Shown here: positions 24,516-30,656 of the stretch, in pieces
How positions within the stretch are numbered: position 1 is the stretch's first letter
How the letters are laid out: the number at the start of each line of letters is the position of its first letter
From: an uncultured Prevotella sp.
GTDB lineage: Bacteria; Bacteroidota; Bacteroidia; Bacteroidales; Bacteroidaceae
DNA length: 62,151 nt
Assembly (NCBI GenBank): GCA_905235835.1
Contig: CAJONQ010000025.1
Span: 1 to 62,151 of the forward strand
Reading direction: 5' to 3'
Translations under genes and position numbers: made by a program
The notes under the pieces: model-generated
What the model saw: only the letters and a program-made list of their open reading frames with translations
Told to the model about the DNA's origin: nothing
The model's database searches: none

Positions 24516-24832
24516 AGGCTGTTTGTTTTAATGTTACACATCTTGCCATTCTTATCTCTACCATCCACAATATACAGAATTCTCTCCACATCCTCAGGCT
24601 TGTAATATACCTTACGATTGATTTGAGAATAGGACAACGTCCCATTATCTCGCAAAGTCTGTAATGTTCTTGGACTGATATTCAGAATCTGGCACACGTC
24701 TTGGTTGTCAAGCCAGTCGCCCAAGCCTTTGTCATTGCCTCTACTTGCCATTTCCTTCATCTTTACAACGAAGCTATTGAAGCTTGTCAGCAGTTCCTCG
24801 TAGGTACTGCGCTCAATTGATATTACTTCCAT
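24512..24832 (-). CDS. Helix-turn-helix protein, excisionase-like (first of pair)
   Basis: This 106-aa protein starts at 24832 (MEVISIERSTYEELL), chosen because the -7 box lies 29 bases upstream; a longer reading starting at 24883 would include the promoter. An HTH_17 domain at about 40-92 (WLDNQDVCQILNISPRTLQTLRDNGTLSYSQINRKVYYKPEDVERIL) is paralogous to that of the next gene. Paired genes of this kind precede many Bacteroides mobile-element integrases, where they control excision and transfer. Confidence 0.8.
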   Translation of the reverse strand: MEVISIERSTYEELLTSFNSFVVKMKEMASRGNDKGLGDWLDNQDVCQILNISPRTLQTLRDNGTLSYSQINRKVYYKPEDVERILYIVDGRDKNGKMCNIKTNSL

Positions 24833-24860
24833 ATCTTGTTTAGTTTTTATAATCTGCGGA

Positions 24861-24868
24861 CAAAGGTA
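24861..24868 (-). promoter_or_regulatory. -7 box of the HTH gene pair
   Basis: CAAAGGTA reads TACCTTTG leftward, 29 bases ahead of the chosen start at 24832. A -33 element is not obvious. Confidence 0.6.
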
Positions 24869-24998
24869 CATCATGTTTTCCATAAAGGCTCATTGTGAAA
24901 ATTCCTTTCTGTGAAATAACAATTCAGGGAAACAAAAAACTAATGTCTGCCGAGCTTGCTCATCAGAAAGCAGACAAGCATCTTTGTGTGGCACTCCA

Positions 24999-25021
24999 CA
25001 GAAAAGTGCGTATTAGGCTAC
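24999..25021 (+). repeat. Left copy of a 23-bp inverted repeat bounding the cassette
   Basis: The sequence starts CAGAAAAGTGCGTATTAGGC and is identical for 23 bases to the reverse complement of 29299-29321. Five further bases inward match with two differences (28 bases, 26 identical). Both copies point inward with CAGAAAAG outermost. No target-site duplication is visible directly outside. It encloses the genes at 25189-29252. Confidence 0.85.
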
Positions 25022-25137
25022 ACCCTTCTAAGGCATTGCAAGTAGAAATCTTTGCGAAATGTTCCCATATCATGAGAAAAGACAAGCCTTTTTCTTAATT
25101 TATGTTCACAAATCATCCTATTCTCGACATTATTGAT

Positions 25138-25145
25138 TATATTTG
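25138..25145 (+). promoter_or_regulatory. -7 box of the XRE-FtsK-gamma-CHAT genes
   Basis: TATATTTG lies 43 bases ahead of the XRE start codon at 25189. It is inside the left inverted repeat, so the promoter would move together with the genes if the cassette inverted. Confidence 0.55.
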
Positions 25146-25188
25146 CGCACAGAACGCTCAATGTTGAGCAAGAATAACTAAAAGCGAT

Positions 25189-25395
25189 ATGGAGATACAA
25201 CGCTATAACAGGCTAAAGATAGTGTTGGCCGAGAAAGAAAGGACTGGCACATGGCTCTCTGAACAGATGGGCCATAACATCTGTACCGTTTCACGCTGGA
25301 TGACCAACAAGGTGCAGCCATCCGTGGAACAGCTCTACGAGATTGTACGCCACCTTGACGTGGATGTGAAAGAATTATTTGTAGCGTCAAAATAA
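25189..25395 (+). CDS. XRE/Cro-type helix-turn-helix regulator
   Basis: This 68-aa protein is a single XRE domain: RLKIVLAEKERTGTWLSEQMGHNICTVSRWMTNKVQPSVEQLYEIVRHLDVDVKELF. Such minimal HTH_3 proteins act as repressors of adjacent accessory genes. It is first in a rightward run with 20 bases to the next gene, so it probably controls the FtsK-gamma/CHAT pair. Many defence operons begin with a small regulator of this type. Confidence 0.85.
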   Translation: MEIQRYNRLKIVLAEKERTGTWLSEQMGHNICTVSRWMTNKVQPSVEQLYEIVRHLDVDVKELFVASK

Positions 25396-25414
25396 GCATA
25401 ACAGTTATTGAGAA

Positions 25415-26737
25415 ATGGATACAAATACTTTACTACGTATATATCAGACTTATTCTCTTGAAAAGATAAGCGCTTTGAGTAAGCAGAGTCTTGCTGCCCA
25501 ATATGCTCAAAACGAACAATTGGTGCAGCTTAATAAAGAATTAGCCGTCAACAATGCTATTGCCAATAAGATATTGCGGAATCAAATAAGTGAATTGGAA
25601 CGGCAGGAAAAGGGGCGATTCTACAAGAATATGATTTTCAATTTGAAATTGGTAGTAGATAAGATTGAAAACTTGTCTAATGTCAATTTCAAATTATTTC
25701 TTTCTTCATTATTCTTAAAACCTGTAATAGCTTATTCCAAAGAGGCTATTACTAATTTAGAAGAAATAACTGACAAAGAATATGCTCAGGAGATTCTTGA
25801 AAGAGCAAATTCTATTTCATTGTCAAATCAAAGCCATATGGATGATTATTATAGATCAGTCTGGTCTTTATATCTTCCAACAAAAAAAGCATACGAAAGT
25901 AAAGAGTTTAATATAAGCATCGACAAAAATAAGAATGAGATAGAAAGAATCGAAGAAGAAAAGCAAGCATTATTAAAAGAAATAAACAAAATTGAGAAGG
26001 CAAAGAGTGAAAAGATAAAGAGTGAAAAGTTCGATGAAGATGCTTTCTTTGGTTGGGGTGTTATATTTCTTGTTTTTGCAATAGGCAGACAAATCTATCT
26101 GTACATAAAAGATTCAGCAGACACGAAGAGCTTCATAGTTCTATTGGGAATTGCTGTTATTCTGATAGTAATTGGCTTAAATCGAATAGCCCGTGAAGGG
26201 AGCAAAAGACACTCTAGCTATTTCGAATCTATAAAGGAGTATATGAGAGGACATAGAGATAAAAATACACCAGAATATAAAGAAAAGGAGAAAGAAATAA
26301 ATCAAAAATTTGATAAGCAAAAAGAACCTTATCTTGTTAAAATTGATGAGTTGAATCATAAGATAAAGGGACTTGATAAAGAAATTGAAGAATTAAAAAT
26401 TAAAGATAAAGAAAACGAAGAGTCTTTCGCATCAATTTCAGAAAAAATGATTGAGGATTGCCCCGAATGGGAGGACAAGACAAATGAAATCCTAGAATTA
26501 CTACCTCATATTAAAGAAGAACATTTTGATCCAAAGATACGAGAGATTGCGAGCTATGTGATAGCCAAGAATTGCTTTACTGTCTCTCTAATACAAAGGA
26601 AATATGCCATTGGTTATAGTCGTGCAAATAGAATTGCAGACCAATTACTAAAATTGAGAATTATTGCAAAAGTGAATAAGTCTGATTATGAAGTTATTTG
26701 CAAAAATGAAAAAGATTTGATAAAAATATTGGAATAA
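25415..26737 (+). CDS. Two-TM coiled-coil protein with C-terminal FtsK-gamma-like winged helix
   Basis: This 440-aa protein has an unusual order of parts. Residues 15-65 and 165-207 are strongly charged helices likely to form coiled coils. TM helices lie at about 211-231 and 239-258, separated by a short polar loop. A third coiled coil spans 270-340. Residues about 372-425 (REIASYVIAKNCFTVSLIQRKYAIGYSRANRIADQLLKLRII) match the FtsK gamma winged helix, whose signature is S.LQR.F.IGY.RA.R..D.LE..GI; in FtsK this binds KOPS DNA and XerD. No ATPase motor is present. The gene is AT-rich, and its stop is 4 bases from the start of the CHAT-like gene. A membrane-anchored DNA or recombinase sensor is inferred. 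Confidence 0.8.
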   Translation: MDTNTLLRIYQTYSLEKISALSKQSLAAQYAQNEQLVQLNKELAVNNAIANKILRNQISELERQEKGRFYKNMIFNLKLVVDKIENLSNVNFKLFLSSLFLKPVIAYSKEAITNLEEITDKEYAQEILERANSISLSNQSHMDDYYRSVWSLYLPTKKAYESKEFNISIDKNKNEIERIEEEKQALLKEINKIEKAKSEKIKSEKFDEDAFFGWGVIFLVFAIGRQIYLYIKDSADTKSFIVLLGIAVILIVIGLNRIAREGSKRHSSYFESIKEYMRGHRDKNTPEYKEKEKEINQKFDKQKEPYLVKIDELNHKIKGLDKEIEELKIKDKENEESFASISEKMIEDCPEWEDKTNEILELLPHIKEEHFDPKIREIASYVIAKNCFTVSLIQRKYAIGYSRANRIADQLLKLRIIAKVNKSDYEVICKNEKDLIKILE

Positions 26738-26741
26738 ATCT

Positions 26742-27320
26742 ATGCTTACAAATATGAAAAGAGGTATCATTTGTATAGAAACAGAATGGCAGATTACAAA
26801 GAAAAAGAATCGTCTTTCACTGAATTCAGAGCCATTATTGAGATTTTTGGATGAAAGCTATGGGATACCTTTCATCTATCGGAGAATTGCAACTCAAAGA
26901 GAATTGATTTATTATCTAAAACAATTCTGCAAAAACGAATATGCTAAATACGAAATATTATATTTCAGCTTTCATGGCCAGACTCATGGAATTAAGTTAG
27001 AAGGAGAAAAAGAATTATTATCATTAAATGATTTATTGGCGATAGGAGGTGATATCTTCAAAAATAGAATAGTGCATTTTAGTAGTTGTAGGACTTTGTT
27101 GGGTTCTCAAAAATCAATAGATGTATTTAAAGATAATTCTGGCGCAAAAGCCGTATCTGGATATACTAAATCTGTAGACTCTGTTTTATCGGCTATTCAC
27201 GACATCGCATTGTTTAGAGAATGTCAAGAAAGAAAACAAATCCCTGCTATTTTCCGGCGATTAGAAAGTATGCAAGAGGGACTTCAAAAAGAGCTTGGTT
27301 TTAGGACTCATAGTTATTAG
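26742..27320 (+). CDS. CHAT/caspase-like His-Cys protein
   Basis: This 192-aa protein has the core of the caspase-like CHAT fold: strand YEILYFSFHG with H78, then RIVHFSSC with C116, and a downstream strand AKAVSGYTKSVDSVLS. The spacing of the His and Cys fits a catalytic dyad. It recalls a Bacteroidota family I know as DUF6642, also built around FHG and HFSSC; this match is from memory. The gene is AT-rich and tightly coupled to the FtsK-gamma membrane protein. CHAT proteases act as effectors in several conflict systems, cutting a partner or host protein when a sensor fires. An alternative start is the Met at 26754. Protease activity is inferred. Confidence 0.75.
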   Translation: MLTNMKRGIICIETEWQITKKKNRLSLNSEPLLRFLDESYGIPFIYRRIATQRELIYYLKQFCKNEYAKYEILYFSFHGQTHGIKLEGEKELLSLNDLLAIGGDIFKNRIVHFSSCRTLLGSQKSIDVFKDNSGAKAVSGYTKSVDSVLSAIHDIALFRECQERKQIPAIFRRLESMQEGLQKELGFRTHSY

Positions 27321-27367
27321 TAATACATTATTTCTTGATACAGAGGGGCGGTTCTTTTATTATACGT

Positions 27368-28057
27368 ATGAAGCAGTTATTATACATAGTAGTTTTGGGC
27401 GCTTTGTCTTTAACAGGCCATGCGGTGACTGTTGAGAAAACGGCCAATCTCAATGTGTACTATCCTGAGTACTCAAAGATAGATCTGGTGTGTGGGGAGA
27501 TGCCAAAGGCTGCACAGAAGGATGTGGAGTTTTGTTGTGAGGCGGCCTTTACTGGTGAGTTGCTAGAAGAGTTCAAGCACTCGAATGTCGCTGATAGCCA
27601 TATTTGCAGTGGAGAAATGAAGAAGGGCTATAGTTGCAAGGCCAATAACGGGGGCTTCGTATGGGGTAAGGGCAAATGGAAGTTTATGCAGAAAGCGGAC
27701 TTTCCAACTAAGGCTGATGGATGGAATATGGGTTTCTGCCAGATGATGATCATCAAGGATGGAAGTGCCAGGCCTATTGGCTCGAAGATGAAGAATAATG
27801 TGAATATCTATAGGGCATTATGTGAGAAGGATGGTAAGCTGTGTATCGTTGAGTCAAAGAAGAAGATGACCTATGAGAGCTTTGTCAAGTCTCTGAATGC
27901 TTACAAGGTTACTCATGCACTCTATCTGGATATGGGCAGGGGATGGAACTATGCATGGTATCGGGATAAGAAAGGGAAGGTGGTGGTGCTCTTCCCTGAA
28001 AGTAAAATGGCTCCAAGCTATAAGTACAGAACGAATTGGATCACGTTCTATAAGTGA
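27368..28057 (+). CDS. Secreted protein, phosphodiester-glycosidase (NAGPA)-like
   Basis: I start this 229-aa protein at ATG 27368 (MKQLLYIVVLGALSLTGHA, a signal peptide). Mature features are EFCCEAAFTG, KANNGGFVWGKGKW, THALYLDMGRGWNYAWYRD and the C-terminus RTNWITFYK. They resemble small Bacteroidota proteins annotated as phosphodiester glycosidase family (the NAGPA fold, which has NGG and DGG-type loops). Catalytic residues cannot be fixed by eye. Base composition is closer to the core genome than that of the two genes before it. It lies inside the inverted-repeat cassette, 47 bases after the CHAT gene. Confidence 0.55.
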   Translation: MKQLLYIVVLGALSLTGHAVTVEKTANLNVYYPEYSKIDLVCGEMPKAAQKDVEFCCEAAFTGELLEEFKHSNVADSHICSGEMKKGYSCKANNGGFVWGKGKWKFMQKADFPTKADGWNMGFCQMMIIKDGSARPIGSKMKNNVNIYRALCEKDGKLCIVESKKKMTYESFVKSLNAYKVTHALYLDMGRGWNYAWYRDKKGKVVVLFPESKMAPSYKYRTNWITFYK

Positions 28058-28107
28058 CAAAAAGCGATAAAATGCAGAGAGAATAACGATATACGGAATA
28101 AAAGCAT

Positions 28108-28115
28108 TAACTTTG
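28108..28115 (+). promoter_or_regulatory. -7 box of the YhcG-like gene
   Basis: TAACTTTG lies 12 bases ahead of the ATG at 28128, giving a very short leader. It supports separate transcription of the nuclease-like gene. Confidence 0.6.
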
Positions 28116-28127
28116 CAAACGATTAAT

Positions 28128-29252
28128 ATGGAACAGAAACAAATAACAGCGACGTATGCTGAGGCAGTAAAAGCAATTAAAGAGGCGATATTGGAAAGTC
28201 GCTATCGTGCTGCACGGTTAGTAAACAAGGAAGTACTGGCTCTTTACTATGCCATAGGAGGATACATTTCCGTTCAAAGTAGAGCGGCAAGATGGGGCAG
28301 CAATGCTATTGGCACCATCTCTAAATTGTTGCAACAGGAACTGCCTGGTCTGCGAGGCTTCTCAGAGACCAGCATCAAACGTATGCGCATCTTCTACGAG
28401 GCATGGTGCAGCATGTTCGAGAATCGTCCATTGTCAGCGGACGATTTACAAAACAGCATCATTCCTGTAGGCGACAAAGGACATATCGAAATTCGTCCAT
28501 TGGCAACGGACGAATTACCTCCAGAGACATTAGATGCCTTTCTTGCCGTTGGTTTTACGAACCATTATGAGATACTGGCCCAAAAGAAGGATGTAGAGCA
28601 ACGATTGTTCTATATCGTGAATTGTGCCACTGGATTTTGGAATGGCGACAAGTTGAAATATTATATGAAGGACGATTTGTTTGGAAAGCGTGGCAACATG
28701 CCCAATAACTTTGCAAAAACCATTGCAAATGTGGATTTGCGCAGTAAGGCTTTACGCTCGTTCAAGGACGAATATCTGCTTGACTTTGTGAACATTGAGG
28801 ATCCTGACGAGACAGATGAACGTGTAATAGAGCAGCAGATTGTTCACAATATCAAGAACTTCATCATGGCATTGGGTAGTGATTTCTCGTTTATGGGTAA
28901 TCAGTATCGTCTTGTTGTATCCGAAAAAGAGTATTTCATAGATTTGCTGTTCTTCAATCGCCGTCTTCAGGCACTAATCGCGATTGAATTGAAACGGGGT
29001 GAGTTCAAGCCAGAGTATGCAGGAAAGTTGAATTTCTATCTGTCAGCACTTGACGAGTATGTAAAACTACCTCATGAGAATCCTTCCATCGGAATTATTC
29101 TCTGCAAGGACAGAGATTCAAAAACTGTGGAGTTCGCATTCCGAGACATAAACAAGCCGATGGGTGTAGCCACCTATCGCACATCTTCAGAGTTACCCAA
29201 GGAATACCAAGGTATACTTCCTGAACCAGAGGAGTTGAGAAAACTCATGTGA
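28128..29252 (+). CDS. YhcG/DUF1016-type PD-(D/E)XK nuclease-like protein
   Basis: This 374-aa protein starts at 28128 (MEQKQITATYAEAVKAIKE). Residues 1-150 are the DUF1016 N-terminal domain (ALYYAIGGYISVQSRAARWGSNAI, FSETSIKRMRIFYEAW). Residues about 200-370 are the PDDEXK domain: YFIDLLFFNRRLQALIAIELKRGEFKPEYAGKLNFYLSALDE gives D, E and K of the nuclease core. Members occur in defence islands, beside type I restriction genes and on mobile elements, and act on DNA with a helper still unclear. It is last in the inverted-repeat cassette; its stop is 46 bases before the right repeat. Confidence 0.9.
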   Translation: MEQKQITATYAEAVKAIKEAILESRYRAARLVNKEVLALYYAIGGYISVQSRAARWGSNAIGTISKLLQQELPGLRGFSETSIKRMRIFYEAWCSMFENRPLSADDLQNSIIPVGDKGHIEIRPLATDELPPETLDAFLAVGFTNHYEILAQKKDVEQRLFYIVNCATGFWNGDKLKYYMKDDLFGKRGNMPNNFAKTIANVDLRSKALRSFKDEYLLDFVNIEDPDETDERVIEQQIVHNIKNFIMALGSDFSFMGNQYRLVVSEKEYFIDLLFFNRRLQALIAIELKRGEFKPEYAGKLNFYLSALDEYVKLPHENPSIGIILCKDRDSKTVEFAFRDINKPMGVATYRTSSELPKEYQGILPEPEELRKLM

Positions 29253-29298
29253 GCGTACCCAATGTGTGCGATACATCACAGATATTGAGTAATAGGAC

Positions 29299-29321
29299 GT
29301 AGCCTAATACGCACTTTTCTG
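29299..29321 (-). repeat. Right copy of the 23-bp inverted repeat
   Basis: Reverse complement of 24999-25021, identical over 23 bases, with two differences in the next five. The pair defines a segment of 4323 bases from outer end to outer end that holds five genes. Confidence 0.85.
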
Positions 29322-29394
29322 GCAGATGCCATATAAGATGCCACAGTGATTGCAGAAACAGAGAGCAAGCTCGGAAGAAAAATGTATGAATAGA

Positions 29395-29426
29395 TTTGCT
29401 TAATTGAAATAGAATGATTACCTTTG
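29395..29426 (+). promoter_or_regulatory. Consensus promoter without an obvious large gene behind it
   Basis: TTTG (29395-29398), exactly 20 bases, TACCTTTG (29419-29426): a full match to the Bacteroidota consensus. The nearest sizeable rightward gene starts at 30074 and has its own consensus promoter. The product may be a small RNA or the 59-aa frame at 29519-29698. Confidence 0.65.
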
Positions 29427-29472
29427 CACCCGATGATGGGTCATAGTACGGCTGGTGGCACATCATCGGGTG
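29427..29472 (+). repeat. 12-bp perfect inverted repeat abutting the promoter
   Basis: CACCCGATGATG (29427-29438) and CATCATCGGGTG (29461-29472) are perfect complements separated by 22 bases. The left arm begins directly after the -7 box, so the transcription start (about 29433) falls within it. It could be an operator or a hairpin at the very 5' end of the transcript. Confidence 0.7.
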
Positions 29473-29518
29473 TTCTTTCTTGCGTCCCGTTGGTAGCAAG
29501 CGAGCATAGCTCGAGCGG

Positions 29519-29698
29519 ATGCAGTTTATAGCAGAATGTGGAATTGAGTACGGTCTCCAATTCGTAACCCCATTTTCTTTCAATTCCCCAGACTGCCTTT
29601 ATACAAAGAAATCCTGCAAATTCTTCCAATGTTACGAAAAAACGAGTGAAATGCAAAAGGAAAGTTCACTTTTCTTTTCATTTCCGAGTGCAAAGTAA
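29519..29698 (+). CDS. Possible 59-aa protein, unrecognised
   Basis: The frame starts at ATG 29519 about 86 bases after the predicted transcription start and ends with TAA at 29696-29698. The peptide is aromatic and Cys-containing (MQFIAECGIEYGLQFVTPF..., KSCKFFQCYEK). No family is recognised. Its only support is the strong promoter upstream; it may be a chance frame in a remnant region. Confidence 0.25.
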   Translation: MQFIAECGIEYGLQFVTPFSFNSPDCLYTKKSCKFFQCYEKTSEMQKESSLFFSFPSAK

Positions 29699-30016
29699 CT
29701 TCGACGAAGTCAAAGTTACTTCTCTCCCTATCTGCTAAGGGTCTCAAGCGTTTCGTTGCGAGCGATGCCTTCTATCTTCGTGGCGGATGCCTTCCCTCGC
29801 AGAGGGGACAGTCTCGTATGCGCCATCGGAGACTTTCCCATCCTTGATCGGAGGCACCGCCCACTGGCAGCGCAGGCATCTTATACTGGTAAATAAATGA
29901 CTTGAATTGACAGTTCCGTCAATTTTAGCGCAAAACATGAAAAGAATTAAGAAAGTTTATGTAACTTTGACAATGGTGAAATTACTGGCACTCGGCAAAA
30001 AAAAGAATGAATTCTT
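29699..30016. other. Gene-free right flank of the island
   Basis: No supported gene is found. The stretch starts beside an inverted repeat AGTAACTT...AAGTTACT (about 29695-29722). At 29740-29885 it has a higher-GC segment with a 64-codon open leftward frame (29744-29938) that shows no known motif. It may be debris of a former insertion. Confidence 0.35.
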
Positions 30017-30048
30017 TTTGTTTTGCTCTCCGTTTATTCGTAATTTTG
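30017..30048 (+). promoter_or_regulatory. Promoter of the UDG-metY-transporter operon
   Basis: TTTG (30017-30020), 20 bases, TAATTTTG (30041-30048). Transcription would start near 30055, about 20 bases before the ATG at 30074. Confidence 0.7.
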
Positions 30049-30073
30049 TGGCTGATTTCGGAAAAGGGTCCCA

Positions 30074-30649
30074 ATGAGGGAGATAGAACAACACCCGTTA
30101 CAACCGTTCCTGCCAGCACGTGCGAGGCTATTGATGCTCGGCAGTTTCCCGCCATCGAGGAAAAGATGGTGCATGGATTTCTTCTACCCGAACTTCAACA
30201 ATGACATGTGGAGAATATGGGGTATTGTCTGCTTTCAGGACAAAGACCATTTCGTCGACCTGGCGAGCAAACGGTTCAAGCAGCAGGAGATTGAGGCGTT
30301 CCTGAATGAGAAGGGGATCGCACTCTATGACACGGCATGTGCGGTGGTGAGGACGAAGAATACTGCCTCGGACAAGGATTTAGAGGTGGTGGAGGAGACG
30401 GACATCGACCGTCTGCTGCAACAGATACCCGACTGTGGGGCGATTGTCACGACAGGACAGAAGGCGACGGATATCCTGACGGCACGTTTCGCTATCCAAC
30501 AGCCTGCCGTGGGGGCGTATGTGTCCTTTGACTATCAAGGAAAGACCATGCGTCTCTACCGTATGCCCAGCAGTTCCCGTGCCTATCCGCTGGCACTGGA
30601 GAGGAAGGCGGAGAAATACAAGATATTACTGAACAATATTAATAACTAA
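30074..30649 (+). CDS. Uracil-DNA glycosylase family protein
   Basis: This 191-aa protein has the UDG-superfamily opening LLMLGSFPPSRKRWCMDFFYPN (residues 19-40), a central GIALYDTACAVVRTKNTASDKDL segment and VTTGQKATDIL, which fits the strand before the DNA-inserting loop. The final motif is RLYRMPSSSRAYP at about 159-171. The family removes uracil from DNA; this branch is common in Bacteroidota as a single small protein without an Fe-S cluster. It is first of three co-directional genes; its stop is 7 bases before metY. The functional link to the sulfur gene is not evident. Confidence 0.78.
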   Translation: MREIEQHPLQPFLPARARLLMLGSFPPSRKRWCMDFFYPNFNNDMWRIWGIVCFQDKDHFVDLASKRFKQQEIEAFLNEKGIALYDTACAVVRTKNTASDKDLEVVEETDIDRLLQQIPDCGAIVTTGQKATDILTARFAIQQPAVGAYVSFDYQGKTMRLYRMPSSSRAYPLALERKAEKYKILLNNINN

Positions 30650-30656
30650 TAGATAC

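Larger units (their letters stand above)
24869..25188. other. Gap between divergent HTH pair and XRE gene
   Basis: No convincing gene is seen. The stretch holds the left inverted repeat (24999-25021) and the XRE promoter (25138-25145). The open frame that crosses it has no recognisable features. Confidence 0.5.
22879..29321. mobile_element. Accessory island: integrase, two HTH genes and an inverted-repeat-bounded cassette
   Basis: The segment begins with a tyrosine recombinase and two small DNA-binding genes. It continues with a 4.3-kb cassette enclosed by 23-bp perfect inverted repeats. Base composition changes sharply inside it: 25.4-27.3 kb is much more AT-rich than the neighbouring core genes. 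It contains no conjugation or phage structural gene. Outer ends are uncertain because no attachment direct repeat was found; the limits given are the integrase start and the right inverted repeat. Confidence 0.55.

Noticed and set aside
24895..25098. 67-codon plus-strand frame left of the XRE gene
   Set aside because: It spans the left inverted repeat and part of the intergenic control region, has no recognisable motif, and lacks a promoter at the right distance.
29744..29938. 64-codon leftward frame in the right flank of the island
   Set aside because: No domain, no promoter and a biased composition (Arg/Ser/His-rich end). I list the stretch as gene-free and note the frame only.
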